Shown: positions 55,166 to 64,000 of the stretch, one piece after another | Layout: each line of letters opens with the position of its first letter | How positions within the stretch are numbered: the first letter of the stretch is position 1 | NCBI GenBank assembly: GCA_002359215.1 | Contig: DEMN01000012.1 | Location: 623,805 to 687,804 of the forward strand | Reading direction: 5' to 3' | Origin: Flavobacteriales bacterium UBA2669 | GTDB taxonomy: Bacteria; Bacteroidota; Bacteroidia; Flavobacteriales_E; Vicingaceae | DNA: 64,000 nt | Program-made: the position numbers and the translations under genes | The notes under the pieces: model-generated | What the model was told of the DNA's origin: nothing | The model's input: the letters and a program-made list of their open reading frames with translations, nothing else | Databases searched by the model: none

Positions 55166-56587
55166 TTATTTAAACTTTATAGTCGATAATAAACTTCTCG
55201 ACTGGATATTTAAATAGTTATTAAATTTAATAAAATCTTTTAGTTGATTTAATGTCATCCAACAAAACTTTTCAGGTACTTCAACCTCAAAATCATCAGT
55301 TACCTCAATTAGCATATTTTTATTTTGTTCTTGATAAAACCTTCCACCTTCTTCGGATTGAAATGTGTTATAAAGTACTTTTGCATGGTGTTTTTCAGGA
55401 TTTAAAACAATATCTAAAAATTCCACTTCATATTCATTTTCTCCCTTACGGTAATTACCCGTTAAGCATTGTACTGTTGGAGCTAATTCAATAATATCGA
55501 AATTGCCGGATTCTAATTTCGCTTGTACCAAAAAATGATAAACTCCATTTATTTTCTTGATTAAAAAAGCAATAATGCCTTCTTGAGCAGATTTTACTAA
55601 AGGCTGTGTCCAACTTTTTACTTCTCTGTTGCCAATTTCTGCTTTTACAGCCACTACAGAAAAATATTTATGGTCTTTATGATGAATAGAAAAATCGTCT
55701 TTTTTCCAATCACTTATACTGTTTAGGGGTATTTTTTCTACTTCCAACTCAGCAAAAGATTTTAATCGAGTAATCCAAGAAATAATATGTTCTATAGAAT
55801 GTATGGCTTTTGAATTATCCAACTCCGATATAAGAAAGTTATTTAATTTTAAATCCGTATTTTCTTCTTTTTTAAAGCTTTCAAAAGTGCTTAAATCTCC
55901 AAAAGGAATACCTGAAATAACAGTTCTGGTATCCATATTAATGATGTTGTCGTACTTTAATAATTCTTTTATCTGTCCTAGTGTTAACCAACAAAAATTG
56001 TCTTGGAGTTCAATTTCACTATTAATCTCCACAATCATATTTCTATTTCTCTTTTTTAGAAAACGAGCGCCTTGTTCCGATTGAAGCTGATCTAATAATA
56101 CAGTTACATCTTTCCGTTCAGATAAAAAATAATCTAAATAAAACGGTGCATTTCCTTGGTGAACTTGCGTGTAATTGCTTTTTGTTGCTTGTAAAGTTGG
56201 TGAAACTTGTACCACATTAATGTTTCCGGGTTCTATTTTGGCCTGCATTAAAAAGTGTAAAGTATTATTAAACTTTTTGGTAATAATTCCTAAAAAACCT
56301 ATTTCAGGTTGGTTGATAATTGGCTGTGACCACTCTGATACTTTTCCCCAATTAGTTTTTATGTTGATACCTTCAATAGAAAAAAACTTACCCGAAAAAT
56401 GTTCTAAATTGCCCGTAGTGGAGTTGAATCCCCAATTTTCCATATCAGAAAATGGTATAAATGTAATTTTATGATGGGTCGCTTTCTCTTTTTCTTCTAT
56501 CCAATGCAAAAAATCATCATTGCTCATTAATGTATTTTCTGTTGTTAGAGCAGATTTTAGAAAATGATATTTGATGTTGTTATTCAT
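55166..56587 (-). CDS. NDP-hexose 2,3-dehydratase
   Basis: 473 residues, the usual size. It consists of two homologous halves (~10-225 and ~255-473), each with the same sequence of motifs: 'F-S-x-x-...-W-x-QP', 'HFL(M/V)QAK(I/L)E(P/S)G', 'AP/SPT(L/V)Q', 'QSE(Q/E)G(A/G)RF' and 'FCW(L/M)TL'. This is the tandem-repeat layout of TylX3/EvaF-type enzymes, which eliminate water from an NDP-4-keto-6-deoxyhexose to begin 2-deoxygenation. The family is best known from antibiotic sugar pathways. First gene after the GT4 in the block. Confidence 0.92.
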   Translation of the reverse strand: MNNNIKYHFLKSALTTENTLMSNDDFLHWIEEKEKATHHKITFIPFSDMENWGFNSTTGNLEHFSGKFFSIEGINIKTNWGKVSEWSQPIINQPEIGFLGIITKKFNNTLHFLMQAKIEPGNINVVQVSPTLQATKSNYTQVHQGNAPFYLDYFLSERKDVTVLLDQLQSEQGARFLKKRNRNMIVEINSEIELQDNFCWLTLGQIKELLKYDNIINMDTRTVISGIPFGDLSTFESFKKEENTDLKLNNFLISELDNSKAIHSIEHIISWITRLKSFAELEVEKIPLNSISDWKKDDFSIHHKDHKYFSVVAVKAEIGNREVKSWTQPLVKSAQEGIIAFLIKKINGVYHFLVQAKLESGNFDIIELAPTVQCLTGNYRKGENEYEVEFLDIVLNPEKHHAKVLYNTFQSEEGGRFYQEQNKNMLIEVTDDFEVEVPEKFCWMTLNQLKDFIKFNNYLNIQSRSLLSTIKFK

Positions 56588-56631
56588 TGTGTTATTTGCA
56601 AAATAAAAGTAGTGAAATTTTTGATTTCAAC

Positions 56632-57756
56632 TTACCGAACTGTCTTGTTTATGCTTTCCATTACTAATTGAGCAGTTTTTTCCCAACTAAATTTTGTAGC
56701 TTGAAGGATGCTTTTGGAGCTTAACTCTTTATGGAAATTGTTGTCAGCAGTAATTTTTTGCATTGCTTGTGCAATTTCGTTTTGGTTAAACGGATTTACT
56801 AAAATACCTGTATCTCCAACAACTTCGGGCATAGAAGTTATGTTAGATGTAATTACAGGCACACCGCATTGCATTCCTTCTAACAACGGAATTCCAAAGC
56901 CTTCAAAAATAGGAATGTAAGTAATGGCTTTAGCAGCAGCTGTAAGTTCAGCGAGTTCTTTATCATTAACTCTCCCAGTAAAAACAATATCTTTTTTATG
57001 TTCTAGTTCGTTTAAAAGTTGCGTAGTTTCTGCATTACTCCACATTTTTTTTCCGGCAATTAATAATTTAAATGAAGAACCGCTTTCCGATTTATATTGA
57101 TTAAAAGCTTTAAGTAACATTGGAACATTTTTTCTCGGATGAATAGTTCCAACAAATAAAAAGTAATCTACTCCTTCAGCAAATTTATTTTTAACTACTT
57201 GTTTTTCAAATTCACTTATTGGCTTGAAATTTTCGCTAGCACCATTAAAAATTACATCAATTTTTGAAGCTTCTATATTGTAAGTTTTAATGATATCATT
57301 TTCAGAAAAATTAGATACAGTAGCTACCCTTTCTGCCTGTAGAGCAAACTTTGGGAAGTACTTTTTATAGTAGTTTAATACATTTTTTGGTAATAGTTCA
57401 GGGTGATGCTCAAAGTTTAAATCGTGAATAATAGCTAAGGTTTTTATGTTGCTATTGAGCGGAAACATGCCATCAGTAGCAATAAAAATATCCGGATTTA
57501 GCTTTTTTAATATACGTTTTAACGCAATTTGGTACCAATAAGGAAAAACATAAATGTGTCTGGTAATGGGGCGAATAATAATGGGATGAATATTTTTTGC
57601 AGCAAGAAATTCCTCATCTGGTTTTCTATCAAAAATAAAATAAAAATCTATTTCGGGATGCTGTTTCGCTAATAGTGAGAAAGTTTGCCAAGTAAACAAA
57701 CCTATGCCGTCCATTTTGTTTTTAATGACTAATCGGGTATTTACGGCAATTTTCAA
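56632..57756 (-). CDS. GT4-type glycosyltransferase
   Basis: 374 residues of a GT-B fold. The C-terminal domain shows VGTIHPRKNVPMLLKAF (~200), FTGRVNDKEL and FEGFGIPLLEGMQCGVPVI with the E-x7-E donor-binding pattern (~285-300). N-terminal residues (VNTRLVIKNKMDGIGLFT) resemble mannosyl- and other hexosyltransferases of capsule or O-antigen synthesis. It probably adds a sugar to a lipid-linked glycan at the cytoplasmic face. It heads the minus-strand sugar block and is divergent from the flippase. Confidence 0.9.
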   Translation of the reverse strand: MKIAVNTRLVIKNKMDGIGLFTWQTFSLLAKQHPEIDFYFIFDRKPDEEFLAAKNIHPIIIRPITRHIYVFPYWYQIALKRILKKLNPDIFIATDGMFPLNSNIKTLAIIHDLNFEHHPELLPKNVLNYYKKYFPKFALQAERVATVSNFSENDIIKTYNIEASKIDVIFNGASENFKPISEFEKQVVKNKFAEGVDYFLFVGTIHPRKNVPMLLKAFNQYKSESGSSFKLLIAGKKMWSNAETTQLLNELEHKKDIVFTGRVNDKELAELTAAAKAITYIPIFEGFGIPLLEGMQCGVPVITSNITSMPEVVGDTGILVNPFNQNEIAQAMQKITADNNFHKELSSKSILQATKFSWEKTAQLVMESINKTVR

Positions 57757-57837
57757 AAGTAGATTGTTTAATATATAATCAGCGAAAATAATAATATTGA
57801 CGCAGATAAGTTATTTTTGTCGCAAATCAATTGAATA

Positions 57838-59280
57838 GTGCAGAAAAAATTTGTTACTAATTTAGCTTTACTATTGCTGCTTAACCTGCTGATTAAGCCT
57901 TTTTGGATATTTGGTATTGACCGAACTGTTCAGAATACTTTGCCCGAAGATTACGGGATGTACTTTGTTTTGTTCAATTTTTCGCTTTTGTTTAATATTA
58001 TTTTAGATTTAGGCATTACCAATTTCAATAATAAACACATTACTCAAAACAATAATTTACTTACCAAATATTTTTCTGGGATAACCGTATTTAAAATGAT
58101 GCTGTTTGTAATTTACCTTGTTGTTACTTTCGGTGTAGGTTGGGTAATGGGTTATGATAGCGAACGTTTTTTTGTCTTGTTATTTTTGTCTATCAACCAG
58201 TTTTTGGTTTCTTTTATTCAGTATTTAAGGTCAAATATAACAGCACTTCAACTTTACAAAACAGATAGCTTTCTTTCGGTACTCGATAAAACATTAATGA
58301 TTGTTTTTTGTGCTATTTTATTGTGGGGAAATGTCTTTGATTTTCCTTTCACCATTAGGCACTTTATTTATGCTCAAACATTGGCTTATGCTATTACCAC
58401 CATTATTGTTTTTTCTATAGTAATAACCAAAACCACGCATTTTATTTTTACGATAGACGGCTCTTTCTTAAAACAAATTTTAAAACAAACTTTTCCTTAT
58501 GCTTTACTTGTACTTACTATGGTTTTTTACTATAGAATAGATGCCGTTATGCTAGATATTATGTTGCCTGATGGAGAGCGACAAGTAGCTATTTATGCTC
58601 AAGCTTACCGATTTATGGATGCTTTTAATCAATTTGGAGTGTTGTTTGCCGGATTGTTGTTGCCTATGTTTGCTTTTTTAATTAAAGACAATAAAACGGT
58701 AGCTCCATTGGTAAAACTATCTTTTAGTTTATTGTTTGTTTTGTCGGTAACCATTGCCGGGTTTATGTTTTATCATGCTAGAGAAGTAATGGATTTACTT
58801 TACGATTTTGATACTCAGTATTCATCAAATGTATTGATAGTATTAATGTTCTGTTATGTTTTTATAGCTACATCTTATATTTTCGGAACATTGCTTACTG
58901 CTAATGGAAGTTTAAAATTGCTTAATAAAATTGCAGTTGTAGGCTTGGTAATTAATGTAGCATTAAATTTTTGGTTAATTCCTCAGCACCATGCCGTAGG
59001 AGCAGCAATAGCAAGTTTGGCAACGCAAGCAGTTATTATTATAGCTCAGGTAATAGTCTCTAAAAAGATCTTCAACTTTAAGTTGAATGTTAACTTTTTA
59101 GTGAGAATAAGCTTATTTACTTTAATCATTTTTGCATTTTTTTTCGGGTTCAAACAGCTTCAGTTTAGTTTAATCACTCATCTGTTAATAGCCGCTATGG
59201 TTGGGGTAATTGTTGGGTTGTTACTTAAAGTAATTGATTTAAAAGGTATTTGGTTAATTCTTAAGAATAAGGTGGAGTAA
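57838..59280 (+). CDS. Polysaccharide flippase (MATE/MOP superfamily, Wzx-like)
   Basis: 480 residues from GTG with about 12-14 hydrophobic helices, a pattern typical of oligosaccharide flippases. ITNFNNKHITQNNN and VFYYRIDAVMLDIMLPDGERQVAIYAQAYRFMDAF are characteristic. It should move a lipid-linked glycan across the inner membrane. A TATTTTTG (57812-57819) upstream may be the -7 box. It is divergent from the GT4 gene by 81 bases, supporting a single glycan-export block. Confidence 0.9.
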   Translation: MQKKFVTNLALLLLLNLLIKPFWIFGIDRTVQNTLPEDYGMYFVLFNFSLLFNIILDLGITNFNNKHITQNNNLLTKYFSGITVFKMMLFVIYLVVTFGVGWVMGYDSERFFVLLFLSINQFLVSFIQYLRSNITALQLYKTDSFLSVLDKTLMIVFCAILLWGNVFDFPFTIRHFIYAQTLAYAITTIIVFSIVITKTTHFIFTIDGSFLKQILKQTFPYALLVLTMVFYYRIDAVMLDIMLPDGERQVAIYAQAYRFMDAFNQFGVLFAGLLLPMFAFLIKDNKTVAPLVKLSFSLLFVLSVTIAGFMFYHAREVMDLLYDFDTQYSSNVLIVLMFCYVFIATSYIFGTLLTANGSLKLLNKIAVVGLVINVALNFWLIPQHHAVGAAIASLATQAVIIIAQVIVSKKIFNFKLNVNFLVRISLFTLIIFAFFFGFKQLQFSLITHLLIAAMVGVIVGLLLKVIDLKGIWLILKNKVE

Positions 59281-59282
59281 AA

Positions 59283-60245
59283 TTATTTTATACTTTCAAA
59301 AAATCTTTTCCAACGTATTGTGTTGTTTTTTTTAGATTTTTCCATAGAAAATAGAATTGTTTTAGCTTTTCCAACTATATGATTTTCGGGTAAAAAGCCC
59401 CAAAATCTTGAATCTGAACTATTGTGTCTATTATCTCCCATAACAAAATAGTAGTCCATTTTAAAAGTATATTCGTTAGTAGTATCACCATTTATAATAA
59501 ACTTATTGTCTAATATAGTTAATTCATTTTCTTCATACATTTCAATAATTTGTTGATACAAGTGTATGGAGTTGTTATTTAATTTTATAGTAACATCTTT
59601 TTTTGGGACAACGACTTCTCCGAAATTATCAATGTTCCATGGATAAAAAGGGTGGTAGGGGAAAATATAATCTGCAAAAGCATTTGGAGGTATGTTTAAG
59701 CTTTTTATAGATAAAGTTTGAGGTATTTGTTCAATAATTTTTTTGATACTATCTGTCATGGTAAGTTGCCATAATTCAGTATGTTCTACTTTACCTCCCT
59801 CTGTAATGCTGTATTTTGCTAATGTATCTTGATGTAGTTCTTTACTCAGTACCTGATAATTAAACTGTGCAGAATAAGGAAGTTGCTGTTCTTTATTATT
59901 AATAAACAAAGTTTTATTGATGAGTTCTAAAGTGTCCCCCGGCAAACCTACACATCTTTTAATATAATACGATTTATCGTCAATAAGTTCTTTGTTTTCT
60001 AATGGATAGAAAAAAACGATTACATCATTTCTATTGATAGTGCTAAGAGCAGGAAGTGTAAAGTTGGTGTAAGGAATTTTAGCTCCATAACTTAGTTTAT
60101 TTACCAAAATTAAATCTCCTGGAAGTAAGGTTTTTTCCATGGAAGAGGTGGGTATGGTAAAAACTTCAAAAACAAATATCCTAATTACAATAACTGTAAT
60201 AAAAGCAATAATTATAGCTTTAAACCATTCTTTGAGTAATTTCAC
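59283..60245 (-). CDS. lepB: Signal peptidase I (second of a tandem pair)
   Basis: 320 residues. One N-terminal membrane helix (~9-29) leads to the catalytic serine in FTIPTSSMEKTLLPGD (Ser35). The catalytic lysine lies in YYIKRCVGLPGD (~95), and the family ends with MGDNRHNSSDSRFWGF. A ~130-residue insertion separates the last two blocks, making it longer than typical LepB. It removes signal peptides from exported proteins in the periplasm. It follows the larger paralog by 40 bases on the same strand. Confidence 0.93.
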   Translation of the reverse strand: MKLLKEWFKAIIIAFITVIVIRIFVFEVFTIPTSSMEKTLLPGDLILVNKLSYGAKIPYTNFTLPALSTINRNDVIVFFYPLENKELIDDKSYYIKRCVGLPGDTLELINKTLFINNKEQQLPYSAQFNYQVLSKELHQDTLAKYSITEGGKVEHTELWQLTMTDSIKKIIEQIPQTLSIKSLNIPPNAFADYIFPYHPFYPWNIDNFGEVVVPKKDVTIKLNNNSIHLYQQIIEMYEENELTILDNKFIINGDTTNEYTFKMDYYFVMGDNRHNSSDSRFWGFLPENHIVGKAKTILFSMEKSKKNNTIRWKRFFESIK

Positions 60246-60285
60246 TTTTATTGAAGTTCACGATTTACCACTAACAGTAAACCAA

Positions 60286-61881
60286 TTAATGTACTTTGGT
60301 GAAAAGTCTATCCCATCTAATTCTGCTAAAAAAGCCTCCTTCTTCTGGGTGTGGACTGTAAGACATCCATACAAAAACAGCTTTACCAACAATATGATCT
60401 TCGGGTACAAAACCCCAATATCTTGAATCTAATGAGTTGTTTCTATTGTCACCCATCATCCAATAGTAATTCATTTTAAAAGTGTAGGAAGTAGTTTCTT
60501 CGCCATTAATAAAGATTTTACCCTCTTTAACTTGTAAATCATTTAGTTCGTAACGTGTTATAAGTACTTTGTAAATGGGTAATGTTTTTAAGTTTAGTTC
60601 TACTGTTGCACCTTTTTTAGGAATAGTAAGTGGTCCAAAATTATCTACTGTCCAATTGTATAAATTACTATTTGGAAAAATGGATAAATCAGCATAAGTG
60701 GTAGAATCTTGTTTGTCTATAATTTGTTCAATGTTTACCACATTAGGAAACTGTTGGAGTTTTTTTCTTGCTTCCTCTGTCATGGTTAAATTGTAAATTG
60801 TTTTATCTTTACTTCTCCAAAAGTCAACTACATTAATAGCACCAGTCTCTGGGTTCATATATTCCTGAACAGGAAATTCATAATTGATTTTTTTATCAAG
60901 TAATACTTTTTTAGACAACTCATAATCTTTAGTATGAACAATATATCGGTGTTGCACACCAGGGTCTTGATAAGCAGTTTCTTCATTAACTTTTAGCACT
61001 CCGTCAATAATTTCAATTTTATCACCAGGCAATCCTACACAACGTTTGATATAATTCTCTCTTTTGTCAATTGGCCGATAAGCAATGGTATATTTATTCC
61101 AAACTTGCGTTCTTCCCATATCTCTTACCAACTGGTCATAAACTCTATCTTGAGCTTCTAAGGCAACAGTATCTCCGGCAGGGAAATTAAACACCACACA
61201 ATCGTTACGTTCAATAGCTCCCATTTCTGGTAATTTAGTGTAAGGAAAGCTAATTATTTCACTAAAAGATTTTTTACCACCAACCAAAGGAATCCATTCA
61301 GGGAAACTATGGTGTGTAAAAGGAACTGCTATAGGAGTCATAGGGATTCTTGCTCCGTAAGCTAATTTATTTACAAAAAGAAAATCTCCACGCAACAGTT
61401 TTTGTTCCATAGATGAAGTAGGAATGGTAAAAGCCTCTAAATAAATACCTCTAATAAGTGTAGCAGCAACAACGGCAAATACAATGGCATCAGCCCATTC
61501 TCTAGAAGTAGATTTTTTATATTTAGCAGTCTCTTCATAACCAATAAATTTAACATCTTCTTTAAATCCAATATAAGTTAAATAAATTGGAGCAAAAACA
61601 ACACCTAAAAAATGTTCTTTAAAAGAAGTTTTTCCTAACAACTTCATCAGTTCAACAATAATTCCCATCCAAACTACAAAACCTAAAAACGGAACGTAGT
61701 AAGTAATGATCCATAACCAAGATTTTTTGATGGTTTTACAAGCAATATAGGTAGAGTAGAACGGAACTAAAGCTTTCCATCCTTCAATGCCAATTTTTTC
61801 GAAAATTTTATAAAGCCCAACATGAGCAACAATAAAATATATTAGAGATAGAACAATAAACGTTGGGATACTGATTTCCAT
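60286..61881 (-). CDS. lepB: Signal peptidase I with extra N-terminal membrane domain (first of a tandem pair)
   Basis: 531 residues. The first ~115 form several membrane helices of DUF5684 type (ISIPTFIVLSLIYFIVAHVGLY ... GFVVWMGIIVELMKLLG). Then comes the S26 domain: TIPTSSMEQKLLRGD (catalytic Ser ~156), NYIKRCVGLPGD (Lys ~277) and MGDNRNNSLDSRYWGF. A long insertion between Ser and Lys boxes and another before the last box enlarge the protein. Both paralogs keep all catalytic residues, so both should be active, perhaps on different substrates. Confidence 0.93.
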   Translation of the reverse strand: MEISIPTFIVLSLIYFIVAHVGLYKIFEKIGIEGWKALVPFYSTYIACKTIKKSWLWIITYYVPFLGFVVWMGIIVELMKLLGKTSFKEHFLGVVFAPIYLTYIGFKEDVKFIGYEETAKYKKSTSREWADAIVFAVVAATLIRGIYLEAFTIPTSSMEQKLLRGDFLFVNKLAYGARIPMTPIAVPFTHHSFPEWIPLVGGKKSFSEIISFPYTKLPEMGAIERNDCVVFNFPAGDTVALEAQDRVYDQLVRDMGRTQVWNKYTIAYRPIDKRENYIKRCVGLPGDKIEIIDGVLKVNEETAYQDPGVQHRYIVHTKDYELSKKVLLDKKINYEFPVQEYMNPETGAINVVDFWRSKDKTIYNLTMTEEARKKLQQFPNVVNIEQIIDKQDSTTYADLSIFPNSNLYNWTVDNFGPLTIPKKGATVELNLKTLPIYKVLITRYELNDLQVKEGKIFINGEETTSYTFKMNYYWMMGDNRNNSLDSRYWGFVPEDHIVGKAVFVWMSYSPHPEEGGFFSRIRWDRLFTKVH

Positions 61882-61978
61882 GGAATGATGAATTTATTAA
61901 ATTAAATGATTGAACAAATATAGAAGATTTATAAAGAAACCAATGGCTTTTAACAAAATTTATAACTAGAAATAGTAA

Positions 61979-62599
61979 TTAGTTTATGGCTCCGAAAATC
62001 ATCCAACCGTAGATAGCAAAACGTACAAATCTTAAAAGACCATAAGCAAGGTAGCTTGGTAGGGGGTATTTTATAATTCCAGCAGCAACACTGGTAATGG
62101 CAAAAGGTACAGGTAATAAAGCACCAGCAATAATTAATAGACCACCCCATTTTCTCATATTGCTTACATGTTTTGCCATCTTTACTTCTAGAAATTCATA
62201 TACAGAAGGAAAATAAGCAAAGGTTCTACCTGAAAAATAGGATATTACTCCACCTAAGTAAGAAGCAATAGATAATAGACCTAAATAAAACCAAGAAGAA
62301 TCTGTTTTTGCTGCCCAAGCAATAAAAATTTCTGGAGGGATTAATCCTAATATAGATTCACTTAAAAAGAAAACACTTAAAATTCCTGCTGTTGGAAATG
62401 AAGAAATCATCAATTCTAAAATATCGTTGATGTTCATTACAAAAAAATGGATGCCTAAAATAGCTGCAATAAAGATTAAAATTGGCCAGAAGGATTTTTT
62501 AAGAATAGTTCTCAAAAAACTATAAAACCCAGTATATACATAATACTGATGCAATAATTGCAAACGAGATTTTTTCTTAAATTTTTGAACCTTTTCCAT
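61979..62599 (-). CDS. VTT/DedA-type (YqaA-like) membrane protein
   Basis: 206 residues from the ATG at 62599; an in-frame TTG at 62614 is less likely. Four to five hydrophobic segments include FLSESILGLIPPEIFIAWAAK and LGGVISYFSGRTFAY, and a later GGLLIIAGALLPVPFAITSVAAG. This matches the VTT/SNARE-associated (YqaA, DedA-like) family linked to lipid scrambling and membrane homeostasis. It is upstream of the signal peptidase pair on the same strand, with a gap of about 100 bases. Confidence 0.85.
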   Translation of the reverse strand: MEKVQKFKKKSRLQLLHQYYVYTGFYSFLRTILKKSFWPILIFIAAILGIHFFVMNINDILELMISSFPTAGILSVFFLSESILGLIPPEIFIAWAAKTDSSWFYLGLLSIASYLGGVISYFSGRTFAYFPSVYEFLEVKMAKHVSNMRKWGGLLIIAGALLPVPFAITSVAAGIIKYPLPSYLAYGLLRFVRFAIYGWMIFGAIN

Positions 62600-62915
62600 A
62601 TCTAATCCTAACAAAGATAGGATTAACTTTAGGTTGTTCAGGTGTTTGTATAGTTAAATTTTTGTAATTTCTTTTATGTTTTTGATTATTAAATGGTTAT
62701 TTTTTTAGATGAATTACTACTAATGCATGAATCCAGTATTCAGTCTTTAGTCCTCAGCTCTCCAAGCTCATTCCCCTAAACTTCTAAACTCATTACCTAA
62801 ATTATAGATATTAACAATTTAACTTTAGGTATGGAATAACTTTTAGTGCTTTTGTTTATCTCTATGGCAATATGATTATATATTTGCACTTTTCAAATTT
62901 AATAGATTAAAACTT
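62600..62915. other. Intergenic region between the VTT protein gene and purC
   Basis: About 316 bases with stops in all frames and no RNA gene I can recognise. The part from about 62730 to 62800 is rich in short TC/CT-containing stretches of higher GC than the surroundings. The last 65 bases hold the presumed purC promoter. Confidence 0.5.
62852..62886 (+). promoter_or_regulatory. Presumed purC promoter
   Basis: TATATTTG (62879-62886) matches TAnnTTTG and ends 29 bases before the ATG. The TTG at 62852-62854 is 24 bases upstream, a slightly long spacing. No purine riboswitch-like structure is visible. Confidence 0.45.
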
Positions 62916-63866
62916 ATGCAAAGCAATGCTGTAAAAGAAACTCACTTTAATTTTAAAGGTCAAAAAAGTTTTTATAAAGGAAAAGTTAGAGATGTGTATA
63001 ACATTAATGATGAACTATTGATAATGGTAGTTTCCGATAGAATTTCAGCGTTTGATGTAGTGCTTCCTAAAGCTATTCCTTTTAAAGGACAGGTGTTGAA
63101 CCAAATAGCTGCTAAATTTTTAAAAGCAACAGCCGATATTTTACCTAACTGGGTGGTGGCAACTCCTGATCCCAATGTTACTATAGGCAGAATTTGTGAA
63201 CCTTTTAGAGTAGAAATGGTTATTAGAGGTTATTTATCTGGACATGCATGGCGTGAGTATAAAGCAGGTAAAAGAATTTTATGTGGAATTGAGATGCCAG
63301 ATGGAATGAAAGAAAATGATAAATTTCCACAACCCATTATAACACCATCTACAAAAGCGTATGAAGGACATGATGAAGATATTTCTCGTGAAGAAATTAT
63401 TAAGCAAGGTATTGTATCAGAAGCAGATTATTTACAGTTAGAAGATTATACCCGTAAAATTTTTCAACGAGGAACGGAAATGGCAGAGAAAATGGGATTG
63501 ATTTTGGTTGATACCAAATATGAGTTTGGAAAAATTGGTGACACCATCTATTTAATTGATGAAATTCATACTCCTGATTCATCAAGGTATTTTTACAAAG
63601 AAGGTTATCAGCAAAGACAAGATAATAACGAAAAACAAAAACAACTTTCTAAAGAGTTTGTAAGAGAATGGCTTATTGCTAATGGTTTTCAAGGTAAAGA
63701 CGGACAGCAAGTGCCAACAATGACTGATGAATTTGTAAATGAAGTTTCTGAACGATACATAGAGCTTTATGAGCAAATTACAGGTGATAAATTTCAACGT
63801 GCTGATGTTTCTGACATCCAAACAAGAATTGAAAATAATTGTAAAGCTTTTTTAGCTACGATTTAA
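62916..63866 (+). CDS. purC: Phosphoribosylaminoimidazole-succinocarboxamide synthase
   Basis: 316 residues of the longer SAICAR synthetase form. GKVRDVYNI near the start (ATP-binding), VVSDRISAFDVVLP, EMVIRGYLSGHAWREY and LIDEIHTPDSSRY are the family signatures. The enzyme joins aspartate to CAIR in purine synthesis. No other pur gene is adjacent in the window. It is followed after 20 bases by a HAD hydrolase start on the same strand. Confidence 0.96.
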   Translation: MQSNAVKETHFNFKGQKSFYKGKVRDVYNINDELLIMVVSDRISAFDVVLPKAIPFKGQVLNQIAAKFLKATADILPNWVVATPDPNVTIGRICEPFRVEMVIRGYLSGHAWREYKAGKRILCGIEMPDGMKENDKFPQPIITPSTKAYEGHDEDISREEIIKQGIVSEADYLQLEDYTRKIFQRGTEMAEKMGLILVDTKYEFGKIGDTIYLIDEIHTPDSSRYFYKEGYQQRQDNNEKQKQLSKEFVREWLIANGFQGKDGQQVPTMTDEFVNEVSERYIELYEQITGDKFQRADVSDIQTRIENNCKAFLATI

Positions 63867-63886
63867 GAATACAATAAAATAACAGA

Positions 63887-64000
63887 ATGCAATCAACTAT
63901 TAAGGCGGTAATTTACGATATGGATGGAGTTTTGATTAATTCAGAACCATTATGGAGAGAAGCAGAAATTCTTACTTTTAATAAAGTAGGCTTAAATTTT
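63887..64000 (+). CDS. HAD-family hydrolase, N-terminal fragment cut by window edge
   Basis: 38 residues are visible from the ATG at 63887. They read IKAVIYDMDGVLINSEPLWREAE, split by the HAD motif I D-x-D-G (nucleophile Asp11 and Asp13) and the SEP segment typical of the beta-phosphoglucomutase-like subfamily (HAD-IA). It is probably a sugar-phosphate phosphatase or mutase, but the substrate-determining cap lies outside the window. Confidence 0.85.
   Translation, partial: MQSTIKAVIYDMDGVLINSEPLWREAEILTFNKVGLNF

Overview
This 64 kb window is AT-rich chromosomal DNA from a member of the Bacteroidota, most likely class Flavobacteriia. Three things support this: two secreted proteins carry gliding-motility-associated (type B, type IX secretion) C-terminal sorting domains; families largely confined to the phylum are present (DUF5606, a DUF4249-like lipoprotein, a PorE-like OmpA/TPR/PD40 protein, propeller/Y_Y_Y sensors); and several genes sit behind the Bacteroidota promoter form TTG-N19/20-TAnnTTTG without recognisable Shine-Dalgarno sequences. 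I cannot name the genus. I recognised no tRNA, rRNA, CRISPR array, prophage or insertion sequence.

Layout. 1-4 kb: end of a BadF/BadG-type kinase, a SpoIID-like secreted protein, an AsmA/DUF748-like membrane protein, a DUF1801 protein and a tiny membrane protein. 4-13 kb (minus strand): M3 oligopeptidase, DUF5606 protein, Nnr metabolite-repair enzyme, DUF2752 protein, TPR protein, lipoprotein, seryl-tRNA synthetase, and ribosomal proteins L27 and L21. 13-24 kb: TonB-dependent receptor, two type IX cargo-like surface proteins and primosomal PriA. 24-34.5 kb: degenerate Rieske-like lipoprotein, SAM methyltransferase, beta-barrel protein plus lipoprotein, orphan SF2 helicase, ABC-F ATPase, a peroxiredoxin-recA-TPR group, and a compact hemerythrin / small protein / truncated haemoglobin operon. 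34.6-44.8 kb: DUF4249-like lipoprotein, PanB, a second ABC-F ATPase, a His-rich Spy-like protein, RecG, the PorE-like protein, a DUF2279 protein and a lipoprotein with a VOC domain.

44.9-59.3 kb is the most accessory-looking part. Three SpoIIE-type PP2C phosphatases with different N-terminal sensor regions (one beta-propeller, two TPR) lie together. They run directly into a sugar/glycan block: GT2 glycosyltransferase, SAM methyltransferase, Gfo/Idh/MocA reductase, NDP-hexose 2,3-dehydratase, GT4 glycosyltransferase and a divergent flippase. The 2,3-dehydratase plus reductase pair is the classical chemistry for making 2-deoxysugars, so this block may decorate a surface glycan with a methylated deoxysugar. 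59.3-64 kb: two tandem signal peptidases I, a VTT/DedA-type membrane protein, PurC and the start of a HAD hydrolase.

Most of the window is housekeeping or phylum-typical. The items most worth a second look are the deoxysugar block and its coupling to the SpoIIE phosphatases, the haemoglobin/hemerythrin operon with a palindrome over its promoter, an ABC-F protein whose two degenerate motifs fall in the same composite ATP site, and a DUF2279 gene whose signal peptide can only be reached from a non-ATG start.
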